From Neobacillus mesonae (lineage in GTDB: Bacteria; Bacillota; Bacilli; Bacillales; Cytobacillaceae), in NCBI RefSeq assembly GCF_023715155.1, contig NZ_JAMBNQ010000001.1, forward strand, positions 372,001-436,000: 64,000 nt of DNA. Direction: 5' to 3'. The translations under genes and the position numbers were made by a program. Of the stretch, positions 27,590-37,432 are shown piece by piece. The notes under the pieces are model-generated. The model ran no database searches, had not been told where the DNA came from, and saw only the letters and a program-made list of their open reading frames with translations. Each line of letters begins with the position of its first letter. The stretch's first letter is position 1.

Positions 27590-27760
27590 GTACAAATACT
27601 CCTTCTTTCTCGTTTAAGGAAACGAGTGAAATTTGATTTCTAGACAATCTCATAACCTCTTGGATATAAATAAATGTTTTCACATTCCCCTTTATCTATA
27701 GAAAAAATTATAATACGGTATAATTAATAAGAAAAATATATTTATATTATTAAAGGTATA

Positions 27761-27776
27761 AGAAATACTTATTTCT
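27761..27776. promoter_or_regulatory. Perfect palindrome before lysR gene
   Basis: AGAAATA-ct-TATTTCT, 16 bp, lies just upstream of the lysR ribosome site in the 205-bp divergent spacer. Position and symmetry suit autoregulation, but its sequence is not the classic T-N11-A pattern. Other A/T inverted repeats lie at 27728-27755. Confidence 0.4.
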
Positions 27777-27794
27777 AAGGTGGTTTCTAAATGA

Positions 27795-28709
27795 ATGGAG
27801 CTTAGACAATTAACTTACTTCATCGAAGTGGCGAGACTAAATAATTTTACAAGAGCGGCCGAACGGCTAAGCATAGCTCAACCGGCTCTTTCGCAGCAGA
27901 TAGGTAATTTGGAACAAGAACTGGGTGTAAAACTCTTTAAACGAACTGGGCGGGGAGTGACATTAACAGAGGCTGGAGAGCAATTCTATTTGGGTGCTGA
28001 AAGGACTTTAGCAGAGGCACAAAAGGCAAAAGACTCAGTTAAAGAGTTTATAAACTACCCGCATGGCAACATTATGGCAGGAGCACTGGAATCCTTAGTA
28101 CAAACCAGGCTGCCAAAGTTGCTCGTAGAGTTTGGGAAAGAGTACCCTGGGATAAAAGTATTTCTAAGGGAGAATACTACAGAACCATTGCTGGATGCTC
28201 TCAAAAAGGGAGAATTAGATCTCGCCTTGGCACACACATTGGATGTTAAATATTCACCGAATTTAATGAATATAGTTACACCAAAAGGGGTTTGTTCCAA
28301 ACCATTATATCAAGATGAATTGGTTTTAGCCGTCGCCAAAGGGCATCCACTGGAAAATAGAAAAACAATATCCATTAATGATCTTAGGGAGGAATCATTT
28401 GTATCCTTTAAGAAGGGATCCGGAATCCGCTCGCAGCTGATTGCGGCGTGCCTTAGTGAAGGCTTTGAGCCGCTTATTGCATACGAGTGCGCCTCTCCGC
28501 GAACATTGGTGGCAGAAAAACTAGGAGTTTCAGTCCTTCCGCGTTTAATGGCGGAGTCTCCGGGACCATCAATTTCTGTTCTAACCTTGGACCCGCCGCT
28601 TTCACGCTGGGTTTCCGTCTTTTATTGTGAGGGCCGATATTTATCACCGTGTGCAAAGATTTTTTTGAGTTTTGTGGAAAAATACCTAGTTTCTGAAATG
28701 GAAGATTAA
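27795..28709 (+). CDS. LysR-family transcriptional regulator
   Basis: A 304-residue LTTR. The N-terminal winged helix-turn-helix is MELRQLTYFIEVARLNNFTRAAERLSIAQPALSQ-like (residues 1-35). The co-inducer-binding domain follows. It is divergent from the MFS gene and probably controls uptake of that transporter's substrate. The ligand cannot be predicted from sequence alone. Confidence 0.9.
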   Translation: MELRQLTYFIEVARLNNFTRAAERLSIAQPALSQQIGNLEQELGVKLFKRTGRGVTLTEAGEQFYLGAERTLAEAQKAKDSVKEFINYPHGNIMAGALESLVQTRLPKLLVEFGKEYPGIKVFLRENTTEPLLDALKKGELDLALAHTLDVKYSPNLMNIVTPKGVCSKPLYQDELVLAVAKGHPLENRKTISINDLREESFVSFKKGSGIRSQLIAACLSEGFEPLIAYECASPRTLVAEKLGVSVLPRLMAESPGPSISVLTLDPPLSRWVSVFYCEGRYLSPCAKIFLSFVEKYLVSEMED

Positions 28710-28854
28710 GTTTACTAGATTAAATTAATACTGATGATAGTAAAACCATAACATCCAAGAAATACCACGATTCCCTTTTTAAATTTTATTTTCCCCCTAA
28801 TCTGCCATGTTATAATTTAATAGAAGACTTTTCATAGAGATTGGGGGAATCAGC

Positions 28855-29553
28855 ATGCGCAAGTGGTTCATCTCATTTATTGTCACAGGCTTATTCCTGT
28901 TATCCATGACAACATCTCAGGCTTTTTTTGACGGAATCAGGCTTGGTGACTTTCCTAGAACATCGCAGCTTTATCAATCTCTTAAAAATATACCATCTCA
29001 GTCATTAAATAATATTATAGTGCTGCCCAAAAAAATTTTTGACCAACACGAAGCGGCAGCCATCATAAATAGAATTGCGGCGCTGCCAAATTCAATTCTA
29101 TATAATCTTTATCATCAAGGAATTTCTTTAAAACTATTTACCGGAAAATTGACTGACAACCCTACAGCCAGGCAGCTGGCAGGACAAATTCCAAGGGGGT
29201 ATCAAATAAATACTACCTGGGATGATGTGCCGGGGATTGGCGGCGGAAAAACAGTTCTTGTCAAAATCGGCTTTAGTGAAAAAGGAAAAGGCCATGGTTC
29301 TGTTAACTTAGAGTTACATGAATTGGCGCACTCCATTGATAAATATGTTTTTAATAATATTAGCCAAACAAAGGTTTTTAAACAGGTTTGGGAAAAGGAA
29401 CATGATCAATTGTTTTCGGGGAACAGTTATTTTCTTTATCCAGAGGAATATTTTGCCGAAACTTTTGCGATGTTTTACTTAAATGATAAAACAAGAAACC
29501 AATTAAAATTAAAAGCTCCTTTGACTTTTAAATTGATTAGTAATCTGTCCTGA
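28855..29553 (+). CDS. Secreted zinc protease of anthrax lethal factor/PPEP family
   Basis: A 232-residue protein with a clear Sec signal peptide (MRKWF then FIVTGLFLLSM, cleavage likely after SQA near residue 23). The single catalytic domain has the zinc motif His155-Glu156-Leu-Ala-His159 in NLELHELAHSID. A probable third ligand is Glu198 in EEYFAET, as in lethal factor and the Pro-Pro endopeptidases PPEP-1/PPEP-2. The GKGHGSVNLELHE and TWDDVPGIGG segments are PPEP-like as I recall. PPEPs cut surface adhesins between two prolines. No Pro-rich substrate gene is adjacent. It lies upstream of thyA with a 44-bp gap. Confidence 0.82.
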   Translation: MRKWFISFIVTGLFLLSMTTSQAFFDGIRLGDFPRTSQLYQSLKNIPSQSLNNIIVLPKKIFDQHEAAAIINRIAALPNSILYNLYHQGISLKLFTGKLTDNPTARQLAGQIPRGYQINTTWDDVPGIGGGKTVLVKIGFSEKGKGHGSVNLELHELAHSIDKYVFNNISQTKVFKQVWEKEHDQLFSGNSYFLYPEEYFAETFAMFYLNDKTRNQLKLKAPLTFKLISNLS

Positions 29554-29597
29554 ATTAAAATAAATTAATATGAACTGCAGTTAGAGGAGTGTAAAAT

Positions 29598-30392
29598 TTG
29601 AAACAATATTTAGATTTATGTAAGCATGTGTTAGAAAATGGAAATGAAAAGGGTGACCGAACAGGAACTGGAACAATCAGTACCTTTGGCTATCAAATGA
29701 GATTTGATTTAGAAGAGGGTTTTCCTTTATTAACAACTAAAAAACTGCATTTAAAATCCATCATTTATGAATTGCTTTGGTTTTTACAAGGTGACACAAA
29801 TGTCCGATACCTTCAGGAACATGGTGTCCGTATTTGGAACGAATGGGCAGATGAAAAGGGTGAATTAGGGCCTGTATATGGACATCAATGGCGCTCTTGG
29901 ACCGGAGCAGATGGAAAAACAGTTGACCAAATCAGTGAATTAATCGAGCAGATTAAGACTAATCCAAATTCACGAAGACTATTGGTGAATGCTTGGAATG
30001 TTGCTGAAGTTAATCAAATGGCTTTACCTCCATGTCACTGTATGTTCCAATTCTATGTGGCGGACGGTAAGCTGTCCTGCCAACTTTATCAACGATCTGC
30101 GGACGTTTTCCTTGGCGTGCCATTTAACATTGCTTCATATGCCTTATTAACAATGATGATTGCCCAAGTTTGCGGTCTCAAACCGGGTGAGTTTATTCAT
30201 ACTTTTGGTGATGTCCATATTTATCAAAATCATGTGGAGCAGGTAAAGCTGCAGCTGACAAGAGAGCCAAGACCGTTACCAACCTTAAAAATCAATCCAG
30301 AAGTAAAAGACATATATTCATTTAAATATGAAGATTTTGTACTGGAGAATTATAATCCACATCCACATATAAAAGGAGCTGTCAGTGTATGA
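29598..30392 (+). CDS. thyA: Thymidylate synthase
   Basis: A 264-residue folate-dependent dUMP methylase of the short E. coli ThyA/B. subtilis ThyB type. The catalytic cysteine lies in [12 protein letters not shown]. The folate- and dUMP-binding motifs [19 protein letters not shown] and DVHIYQNH are intact. A TTG start follows GAGGAG. It overlaps dfrA as ATGA, coupling dTMP synthesis with regeneration of tetrahydrofolate. Confidence 0.97.
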   Translation: MKQYLDLCKHVLENGNEKGDRTGTGTISTFGYQMRFDLEEGFPLLTTKKLHLKSIIYELLWFLQGDTNVRYLQEHGVRIWNEWADEKGELGPVYGHQWRSWTGADGKTVDQISELIEQIKTNPNSRRLLVNAWNVAEVNQMALPPCHCMFQFYVADGKLSCQLYQRSADVFLGVPFNIASYALLTMMIAQVCGLKPGEFIHTFGDVHIYQNHVEQVKLQLTREPRPLPTLKINPEVKDIYSFKYEDFVLENYNPHPHIKGAVSV

Positions 30393-30874
30393 TCTCCTTT
30401 ATTGTTGCCATGGATGAAAACAGGGTAATCGGCAGAGATAACCAATTACCCTGGCACCTGCCGGAGGATTTAAAGTTTTTTAAACGGACAACAATGGGGC
30501 ACCCAATTGCCATGGGGAGAAAAACATTCGAATCAATAGGGAAACCGCTGCCTGGCAGGGACAATTTGATTATTACCCGGCAAAAGGGATATCGTGCTGA
30601 AGGATGTAAAGTATTTGATTCAATGGATGATTTTCTTGAATATTGTAATAAACAAAATGAGGAAATTTTCGTTATTGGCGGAGCTGAAATTTTTAAAGAG
30701 ACTTTTGCCTTTGCAAACAGGCTGTATATAACCCGAATTCACCATGTGTTTGAGGGTAATACATATTTTCCAGTATTCAATTTAAACGACTGGACGCTTG
30801 TCTCTTCTGCCCAAGGGATTAAAGATGAAAAAAATCCGTATGACTATGAATTTCAAGTTTATGATAGAAAGTGA
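30389..30874 (+). CDS. dfrA: Dihydrofolate reductase
   Basis: A 161-residue [35 protein letters not shown] contains the active-site Asp/Glu region and Met20-like loop. GRKTFESIG and VIGGAEIF are the NADPH-binding motifs. It recycles dihydrofolate produced by thymidylate synthase. The start overlaps the thyA stop by four bases. Confidence 0.97.
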   Translation: MISFIVAMDENRVIGRDNQLPWHLPEDLKFFKRTTMGHPIAMGRKTFESIGKPLPGRDNLIITRQKGYRAEGCKVFDSMDDFLEYCNKQNEEIFVIGGAEIFKETFAFANRLYITRIHHVFEGNTYFPVFNLNDWTLVSSAQGIKDEKNPYDYEFQVYDRK

Positions 30875-30893
30875 TTTTTAGTAAACAATTAAA

Positions 30894-30922
30894 AATAAGC
30901 ATCAGCCGCAGCTGGTGCTTAT
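30894..30922 (-). terminator. Hairpin after dfrA
   Basis: AATAAGCATCAGC/GCTGGTGCTTAT with a CGCA loop. The T-run is on the minus-strand side, so intrinsic termination fits the minus direction better, though it could also protect the dfrA mRNA end. The rest of 30923-31212 shows a TATAAT-like box near 31170 and no gene. Confidence 0.45.
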
Positions 30923-31212
30923 CGATTAGCTTAATTAAGGTATAAAGATTTAATACACTTAATTCTATATTGCTCATCATATGTTTTCTTAGGAATTCGT
31001 TCGATGATAATTGTGACAAAATATTTTAAAAAGTCAATTAACATATTCTGCGTTGACTTCAATTCAGTATATTGTTAAATTGTCTATAGAGACATTAATG
31101 ATTCTTACACTATTACGTTTATTATGAGATCACTATGAATAATGGATGAGTAAAATGGTTAAGTATAATTCTATAATCGTAATAGTAAACAACTAAAAGA
31201 GGAGGTATTTCC

Positions 31213-31404
31213 ATGTTTTCAAATATCGGAGTACCCGGATTAATTTTAATTTTAGTACTAGCGCTTATTATTTTTGGACCAAAGAAATTACCGGAAATTG
31301 GACGGGCTTTTGGGCAGACATTAAAAGAATTTAAAAAATCAACCCGTGAGCTTACTGAAGATGTAATGGACGAGAAAGAAGAAAAGAAAAACTTGACTAA
31401 ATAA
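31213..31404 (+). CDS. tatA: Sec-independent translocase subunit TatA
   Basis: A 63-residue single-pass protein: a membrane helix at residues 5-22, then the [11 protein letters not shown] hinge and an amphipathic helix. It oligomerises with TatC to move folded proteins across the membrane. AGGAGG precedes the ATG. tatC follows after a hairpin. An orphan paralogue is at 44377. Confidence 0.95.
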   Translation: MFSNIGVPGLILILVLALIIFGPKKLPEIGRAFGQTLKEFKKSTRELTEDVMDEKEEKKNLTK

Positions 31405-31435
31405 GGTGTGAGATACTAGAGTCTTACACCTTTTT
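31403..31435 (+). terminator. Attenuator-like terminator between tatA and tatC
   Basis: AAGGTGTGAG/CTTACACCTT (one G-U pair) followed by TTTTTC. It probably sets a TatA-over-TatC expression ratio by partial read-through (inference). Confidence 0.7.
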
Positions 31436-31514
31436 CATCTTAAAATATAATTGATATCATTCATATTTACTGACATCAATATCTTTTAACCTTCGAAATT
31501 GGCAGGGGAAGTTA

Positions 31515-32255
31515 ATGGAAGACAAAGAATTACAGCTTGTTGATCATTTAGAAGAATTACGAAAGAGAATTATTATTACGGCATTGGCCTTTATTGCTTT
31601 TTTTATAGTTGGTTTTATTTATGTCAACGATATTTACAAATGGTTCGTTCGAGATTTGGATGTGAAGCTGCTGGTCCTTGGACCCAGCGATATTATTTGG
31701 ATTTATTTCATGCTGGCAACTGTTGTCGCCATTGCAGGGACCATTCCAGTGCTGGCGCTGGAAATTTGGCTGTTTGTTAAGCCGGCATTAAAACCGAATG
31801 AAAGAAAAGTAACTCTATCATATGTTCCTGCATTATTTTTCTTATTTATTTTTGGATTGGCCTTTGGATATTTTGTCATCTTTCCAATGGTATTGAAATT
31901 CCTCGTCAATTTGGGAGAGGGAATGTTCGTCACGAACTTTACCGCAGAAAGATATTTCAGTTTTATCTTTAATATGACCATTCCATTTGGTGTATTATTT
32001 GAGCTCCCTGTTGTAGTTATGTTTTTAACTTCACTTGGAATTATTAACCCGTTTGTATTATCTAGGATACGGAAGTACGCTTATTTTGTCCTTGTGATTA
32101 TTGCAGTAGTCATTACCCCGCCAGACTTTATGTCTGATTTTGTTGTCACATTGCCGCTGCTCTTGCTTTATGAAGTAAGCATAAATCTTTCCAAAGTTGT
32201 TTATCGAAAACGATTAAAGAAACAACAGGAGGAAGAAATAGCAGAGGTAAATTAG
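31515..32255 (+). CDS. tatC: Twin-arginine translocase subunit TatC
   Basis: A 246-residue, six-helix membrane protein. The N-terminal LVDHLEELRKRI and the conserved FGLAFGYFVIFPMVLKFL loop are typical. It recognises the twin-arginine signal. It has GGCAGGGGAAG in front and is paired with tatA. No Tat substrate is adjacent. Confidence 0.95.
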   Translation: MEDKELQLVDHLEELRKRIIITALAFIAFFIVGFIYVNDIYKWFVRDLDVKLLVLGPSDIIWIYFMLATVVAIAGTIPVLALEIWLFVKPALKPNERKVTLSYVPALFFLFIFGLAFGYFVIFPMVLKFLVNLGEGMFVTNFTAERYFSFIFNMTIPFGVLFELPVVVMFLTSLGIINPFVLSRIRKYAYFVLVIIAVVITPPDFMSDFVVTLPLLLLYEVSINLSKVVYRKRLKKQQEEEIAEVN

Positions 32256-32279
32256 TAAATTGAATATGCATTGGAAATG

Positions 32280-32309
32280 TCCCTATTCATAATGAATGGG
32301 GATTTTTTT
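32280..32309 (+). terminator. Terminator after tatC
   Basis: TCCCTATTCAT/ATGAATGGGGA with one G-U pair, then T7. Confidence 0.85.
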
Positions 32310-32430
32310 ATATTAGTTTAACGAATGTTCTCATAAGACACCTGTTTTTTTGATTATTGTAAAAAAATAATAGTTTCTATTACTTGTCGAAACTTGTATA
32401 ATCAAGTAAGTACAGTAGGGATGTGAGAGC

Positions 32431-33273
32431 ATGAGCAAAGTGAAAATTGTAACCGATTCAACGATGGATATGCCTGCAAAGTGGATTGAAAAACTTGGGA
32501 TTAAAGTTGTACCGCTGGCAATCACAATAAATGGTGAAACGTATTTAGACAGGGTTGAATTAGATCCTGTTGATTTTATACAAAGGATGAATACTGCGAA
32601 AGAATTGCTCAAAAGTTCGCAGCCTTCAATAGGTGCATTTCTTGAAGTATATAACGAGTTGGGGGAAGAGGGATATGAGGTCCTTTCTATCCATATGACT
32701 GGAAAAATGAGCGGTACTGTCCGTTCGGCGGAAAGTGCAGCGCAAATGACGGATACAAAAGTAACTGTCATAGATTCAAAATTTATTTCTAAAGCCCTTT
32801 CATTTCAAGTGAAAGAAGCTGCCGAAATGGCCAGTCAAGGCAGTAGTGTAAATGAAATTTTAAAGCGGCTTGAAATAGTGAGAGATCATACAAAACTATA
32901 TATCATGGTAGATACATTGGAAAATTTAGTAAAAGGCGGCAGGATAGGGAAGGGGAAAGCCTTTATTGGTTCATTGCTTAATATTAAGCCGATAGCCTCT
33001 CTGGAAGGTGCAGAATATACGCCAGTGGCAAAGATGCGGAGTTATTCTCAAGTAGTTAAATATTTGGCTTTGCAGTTTGCTGAGGATGTAAAGGGAAAAA
33101 CCATTCGCGGTGTTGGGATTGCCCATGCAGAAGCACATGAGCTTGCTGTTAGGATTAAAGAAGGCATTATTGAAAAAACCGGATTTCAGGAAGTGGAGAT
33201 TGATTATACAAATCCAACAGTAAGCACTCACACTGGTCCCGGAGCTCTTGCGTTAATGTATTATTTTGAATAA
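32431..33273 (+). CDS. degV: DegV family fatty-acid-binding protein
   Basis: A 280-residue DegV/FakB-type protein: KIVTDSTMDMP, SSQPSIGAF, TGKMSGTVRSA and GGRIGKGKAFIGSLLNIKP are the family motifs. It probably binds one fatty acid and hands it to a FakA-type kinase. Its place just before ypmQ/R/S agrees with the position of degV in B. subtilis as I recall, so the symbol is used with moderate confidence. Confidence 0.85.
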   Translation: MSKVKIVTDSTMDMPAKWIEKLGIKVVPLAITINGETYLDRVELDPVDFIQRMNTAKELLKSSQPSIGAFLEVYNELGEEGYEVLSIHMTGKMSGTVRSAESAAQMTDTKVTVIDSKFISKALSFQVKEAAEMASQGSSVNEILKRLEIVRDHTKLYIMVDTLENLVKGGRIGKGKAFIGSLLNIKPIASLEGAEYTPVAKMRSYSQVVKYLALQFAEDVKGKTIRGVGIAHAEAHELAVRIKEGIIEKTGFQEVEIDYTNPTVSTHTGPGALALMYYFE

Positions 33274-33279
33274 GGACTT

Positions 33280-33315
33280 AATAGGATAGACCTGGGTGGT
33301 TTATCCTATTTTTTT
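33280..33315 (+). terminator. Terminator after degV
   Basis: AATAGGATA/TATCCTATT stem and T7 tail. Confidence 0.85.
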
Positions 33316-33390
33316 GATAAATATAAAGGAATTCCCAAAGAATATGTCGAAAATTTAATTAGATTGATATGTTTTGAAAGGAACTGGGAA

Positions 33391-35016
33391 ATGGCAAAAG
33401 ATAAGGTGAAAGAACTGCCCTTATATCGAAAGGTATTATTATTCTCGTTTTTAATTACATTTCTGATGGTTTTTTCAACGGCAGGTTTTGTGTTTTTTTA
33501 CCAAACTAATCAAATGGAGGAGCAGCTTGTAGAACGGGCAAAAGGAATAGCTGTTCTTTGGAAAGATTCCATTTCATCCAATGTTGTTCAAGAAGTAGTT
33601 AATCAACATGATGAGAATAGGCATACGGAGGTACAATCGTCAAAATTAATCAATAATCTAATGGAGAAAAACTCAAGATATTTTGATGGTTATGTTGTAA
33701 TTGCGAAAAAATTCCAAGGGAGTACATTATCTATTTTAACTTTATCCATGGAAAATGGAAAAGGGTCTTTAGGAAAATTCAGCACCTATTTTGCTGGAAA
33801 GGAATTTCTTGCCCCTTTTAATCGTTCAATAGTGGAAAAAGGCTTAACTGCCAGCCGCATCCATCAAGATAGGTATGGAACATGGGTTACTGCATTTGAC
33901 CCAATATTGGATCAAGATGGTCAAGTTACGGCTGTCTTTGTTGTCAATGTCGATGCTTCATTGGTGAAGCACTATAAGAGAAAAATGGGGCTTTATTTAC
34001 TGCTTGCTTTATGTACTATAACTGCATTCGTTTATTTTGCAATGAAATGGGGATTGAAAAAAATTTTTGAACCTGTTCACGAAATTATTTCGGGGATTAA
34101 TGCGGTTAGTGCTGGGGATTTTAACATGAAGCTGCAAATTTCAAATGAGTCAGACCTAGGGCAAATAGGCGAAAAATTTAACCACATGACCGATCAATTA
34201 TCAATACTTTTCGAACGGCTCTCTGATACATGCAAAGAATTCGGTGCACAGCCAGAAAGTCAAAATGGCACCCACCCTTTTGAAGAAGCAATTGGTGAGA
34301 TGGAAAAGGTCATCGAGAAGACAAAGTTTCAAAAGGAATTACAGCGTGCTGAGAAAATGAATGCTATCGGGCAGCTTGCAGCATCAGTTGCTCATGAAAT
34401 AAGAAATCCAATGACTGTAGTACGAGGCTTCTTGCAGCTTTTTTCTGCAAAGGAGCATTTAACAGAGCAGGAAAAGACCTATATTCAATTAATGATTGAA
34501 GAATTAAATCGAGCAGAAATCATAATAAACGACTATCTTTCACTTGCAAAACCAGATTTAGACGAAATTACAAAAGTAGACGCCGGTAAATTAGCTGCTA
34601 GTGTTATGGATCTTATGAACACATTTGCCTTAATGTCGAAAAATATAATTCTAGAGAAACAAATTGAAACCGGTATCTTTGTTAAAGGAAATGCCAGCGA
34701 ATTAAAACAGGTGCTGATCAATATTGTTAAAAATGGGATAGAGGCGATGAGAACAGGAGGGAATCTTACACTTCGAGTATATCAAACAGCTCAATATGGA
34801 GTGTTTGAAATCATTGATACAGGAATTGGAATGTCAGAAGAGGAACTAGAACGGCTCGGGACAGCATTTTATTCATTAAAGGAAAAAGGAACCGGAATGG
34901 GGATGATGGTATGTTATCAGCTTGTAGAAAGGCTGAAAGGGAAGATTGAGGTTGATAGTGTAAAAGGAGAGGGAACAACATTCAAGATTTCGGTTCCTTT
35001 ATGGCTGGATCATTAA
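33391..35016 (+). CDS. Membrane sensor histidine kinase, sporulation-kinase type
   Basis: A 541-residue kinase. It has a membrane helix at about residues 12-35, an extracytoplasmic sensor of about 165 residues, a second helix near residues 202-222, HAMP, and a DHp domain with His335 in SVAHEIRNP. The ATPase domain contains VKNGIEAM, DTGIGMSEEEL and KGTGMGMMVCYQLVERL, the last typical of KinA-KinE-like enzymes that feed Spo0F. No response regulator adjoins it, fitting a phosphorelay input. The ATG at 33391 with AAAGGA is chosen over the frame start at 33364. Confidence 0.85.
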   Translation: MAKDKVKELPLYRKVLLFSFLITFLMVFSTAGFVFFYQTNQMEEQLVERAKGIAVLWKDSISSNVVQEVVNQHDENRHTEVQSSKLINNLMEKNSRYFDGYVVIAKKFQGSTLSILTLSMENGKGSLGKFSTYFAGKEFLAPFNRSIVEKGLTASRIHQDRYGTWVTAFDPILDQDGQVTAVFVVNVDASLVKHYKRKMGLYLLLALCTITAFVYFAMKWGLKKIFEPVHEIISGINAVSAGDFNMKLQISNESDLGQIGEKFNHMTDQLSILFERLSDTCKEFGAQPESQNGTHPFEEAIGEMEKVIEKTKFQKELQRAEKMNAIGQLAASVAHEIRNPMTVVRGFLQLFSAKEHLTEQEKTYIQLMIEELNRAEIIINDYLSLAKPDLDEITKVDAGKLAASVMDLMNTFALMSKNIILEKQIETGIFVKGNASELKQVLINIVKNGIEAMRTGGNLTLRVYQTAQYGVFEIIDTGIGMSEEELERLGTAFYSLKEKGTGMGMMVCYQLVERLKGKIEVDSVKGEGTTFKISVPLWLDH

Positions 35017-35097
35017 TATCAGCCTTTTTCTTTCTTCTTTACTTGTTCTTTGTTACACTGAATAAGGATACATATGAAGAAATTTGTAGGTGATAAA

Positions 35098-35676
35098 ATG
35101 AAAATCAGGGTTGCGGCAATATTTTTTGTTATAACAGCATTACTTTTGTCAGCTTGTGGAAAAAAGGAAATTGAAAATGGTGTCGATTGGCCGGTTAAGG
35201 ACTTTACGGCTACCAATCAAGCCAATCAGTCTTTTGGGCTAAAAGATTTAAAGGGGAAGGTTTGGGTCTCTGCTTTTATTTTTACAACATGTGCGGATGT
35301 CTGCCCTCCAATGACTTCAAATATGGTGAAATTACAAAAGATGGTGAAGGATGAGGGTTTAAAAGATGTTGAATTTGTCTCCTTTAGTGTGGATCCAACA
35401 GTTGATAAACCTGATGTTTTAACACGTTATGCTAAACAATTTGGGGCAGATCTTAATAACTGGACTTTTTTAACAGGATATTCCCAGGAGTTTATTGAAA
35501 AATTTGCATCGAAAACGTTTAAAACTTTTGTTAAAAAACCAGACGAAGGAAATCAAGTTATTCACCAAACCTATATTTACTTAGTAGACCAAAAAGGGCA
35601 TATTAAAAAATCCTACAATGGGTTTAAAGATGTCCCATATGATGAAATTATTAATGATATTAAAACATTACAATAG
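35098..35676 (+). CDS. ypmQ: Sco1/SenC-family lipoprotein (YpmQ)
   Basis: A 192-residue lipoprotein with lipobox LLLSAC after about 18 hydrophobic residues and a thioredoxin-like fold. The CxxxC motif is in TTCADVCPPMT and the distal His in QVIHQTYIY, the copper ligands of Sco proteins. It assists assembly of the CuA centre of cytochrome c oxidase or acts in thiol redox. ATG 35098 is favoured by AGGTG; an in-frame ATG at 35074 would disrupt the signal peptide. Confidence 0.9.
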   Translation: MKIRVAAIFFVITALLLSACGKKEIENGVDWPVKDFTATNQANQSFGLKDLKGKVWVSAFIFTTCADVCPPMTSNMVKLQKMVKDEGLKDVEFVSFSVDPTVDKPDVLTRYAKQFGADLNNWTFLTGYSQEFIEKFASKTFKTFVKKPDEGNQVIHQTYIYLVDQKGHIKKSYNGFKDVPYDEIINDIKTLQ

Positions 35677-35701
35677 ACCATTTAATGGGTCTATTTTTTT
35701 T
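35672..35701 (+). terminator. Terminator after ypmQ
   Basis: AATAGACC/GGGTCTATT stem with a T8 tail. Confidence 0.8.
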
Positions 35702-35864
35702 GCCAAGAATAGGATATTAGTACAGATTAGGTTTGAATAAATATTGTCGTGTTATAATATAAGAAATGTCAAATACCTATCCATAGAAGTTGTACAATTC
35801 TAAAAGTCGAATAATATAATTTTAAATGTTAAAATAAGATAGTTTAGAAGGAAGGTGAAACATC

Positions 35865-36689
35865 ATGAAAAAAATCATCGCCCCTCTAATTCTCTCATCG
35901 TTAATGCTAGCCTCCTGCAGTGAAGCTGATCAGCCTGTATCACATCCGGAAAAGAAAACAGCTATCCAAACATTTGCCCCCATTCCTGCTGATTTTTCGC
36001 CTAGGAATTTAACGGTTTTATCCGCTGGGGATTCCTTGACACAAGGAGTAGGTGACACCACGGGGAAAGGCGGATACCTGCCATATTTAGAAACGATGCT
36101 TGAAAAAAATAAAGGAATTAAACAAGTCGATTTCTATAATTATGGTGTGAAAGGTAATCGCACTACACAGCTTTTGAAAAGATTACAATCTCCGGAAATG
36201 AAACCAATATTGCAGAAAGCTGATTTAATTATTTTAACTATTGGCGGTAATGATATTATGAAGGTAGTGCGGGACCACTTTGCCAATTTACATCTTTCCG
36301 ATTTTATGACAGAAAAGGATTCCTATCGAAATCACTTAACACGAATTATGCAGACAATTACGCAGGAGAATCCTAGTGCATCAATTGTATTAGTGGGAAT
36401 GTATAATCCTTTTACAAAATGGTTTTCAGATATTAAGGAAATGAATGAAATTGTTTCTGAATGGAATAAAACAGGGCAGTCGGTTGTAGTTCATTATCCA
36501 AACGCATATTTTGTCGGGATTGAAGACTTATTTTTAAATACAAACGATAATCTTTTATATACCGATCATTTTCATCCGAACAATAAAGGATATGAGTTAA
36601 TTGCCCAAAGATTAAATGAGACCCTTGGAGACAGAGTTCTTCCAGATCTTGAGAAGAAGCCATTAATGGTAAGTACAGAGGAGAATTAA
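35865..36689 (+). CDS. ypmR: GDSL-family lipase/esterase lipoprotein (YpmR)
   Basis: A 274-residue SGNH hydrolase with signal peptide and lipobox MLASC (residues about 14-18). The catalytic serine lies in SAGDSLTQG, block III is IGGNDIM, and the Asp/His dyad is YTDHFHPNNKG. It is anchored outside the membrane. A second paralogue is at 40735. It is followed after 7 bp by ypmS, probably one operon. Confidence 0.9.
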   Translation: MKKIIAPLILSSLMLASCSEADQPVSHPEKKTAIQTFAPIPADFSPRNLTVLSAGDSLTQGVGDTTGKGGYLPYLETMLEKNKGIKQVDFYNYGVKGNRTTQLLKRLQSPEMKPILQKADLIILTIGGNDIMKVVRDHFANLHLSDFMTEKDSYRNHLTRIMQTITQENPSASIVLVGMYNPFTKWFSDIKEMNEIVSEWNKTGQSVVVHYPNAYFVGIEDLFLNTNDNLLYTDHFHPNNKGYELIAQRLNETLGDRVLPDLEKKPLMVSTEEN

Positions 36690-36696
36690 AACGTTT

Positions 36697-37275
36697 ATGA
36701 AAAACAAATGGAAAATTGGGTTCCTAGTTTTGCTGGGAATCAACCTTTTGTTCGCAATTATTATGTTATCACTTGTTCTAAACTCGTCGGAGGACGTAGA
36801 CAAAAAATTAGCCAAACGACCCACAGGGGACCAAGTTTCTTTCCATGTGAAATCTAATAAATATGATTTAAACAAATTGATTAATCACTATTTGGAAGAA
36901 GAGGCTGCTGATTCGCCAATTGATTATCGGGTATTATTGACTGATGAAGTAGAATTATATGGGAAAATTCCAGTTTTTAGTGAAGAACTGAATTTGAAAT
37001 TAACGTTCGAACCAAAAGCACTTAAAAATGGTGATTTAGTTCTTGAACAAAAATCAATGTCACTTGGACAGCTCCCGCTCCCGATATCCTATGTGCTTAA
37101 ATTTATCAAAGAAAATTATAAGCTGCCTAAAGGGGTCGATATCAGGCCAAATGATAAACTTGTCTATATCAATATGGAGCAATTAAAACTGAAAAGTGAT
37201 CTGAAAATAAAAGCGGATCAATTTGATTTGAAAAGAAATCAAATTGCTTTCACCATTTTAGTACCGGTAAAATAG
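36697..37275 (+). CDS. ypmS: YpmS-like DUF2140 membrane-anchored protein
   Basis: A 192-residue protein with an N-terminal anchor (GFLVLLGINLLFAIIMLSLVL, residues about 8-28) and an extracytoplasmic beta-rich domain typical of DUF2140/YpmS. Function unknown. The gene pair with ypmR is conserved in Bacillus as I recall. The ATG follows AGAGGAG at 36677-36683, a rather long spacing. Confidence 0.85.
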   Translation: MKNKWKIGFLVLLGINLLFAIIMLSLVLNSSEDVDKKLAKRPTGDQVSFHVKSNKYDLNKLINHYLEEEAADSPIDYRVLLTDEVELYGKIPVFSEELNLKLTFEPKALKNGDLVLEQKSMSLGQLPLPISYVLKFIKENYKLPKGVDIRPNDKLVYINMEQLKLKSDLKIKADQFDLKRNQIAFTILVPVK

Positions 37276-37302
37276 GTGCCCAAAGATTGGGCACCTATTT
37301 TT
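37271..37302 (+). terminator. Terminator after ypmS
   Basis: AATAGGTGCCCA/TTGGGCACCTATT stem with TTTT tail. Confidence 0.88.
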
Positions 37303-37432
37303 CAACCTCGATCCTGATTTCCGGGGTTCCTTTTTCCAATTACCCACAAGTGCAAAAACACCTGATTTTATTTTTGATGGATTAAATTGTATACTCATAG
37401 TAGAAGAATTTCTATAGGAACGGGGTGTGAAA

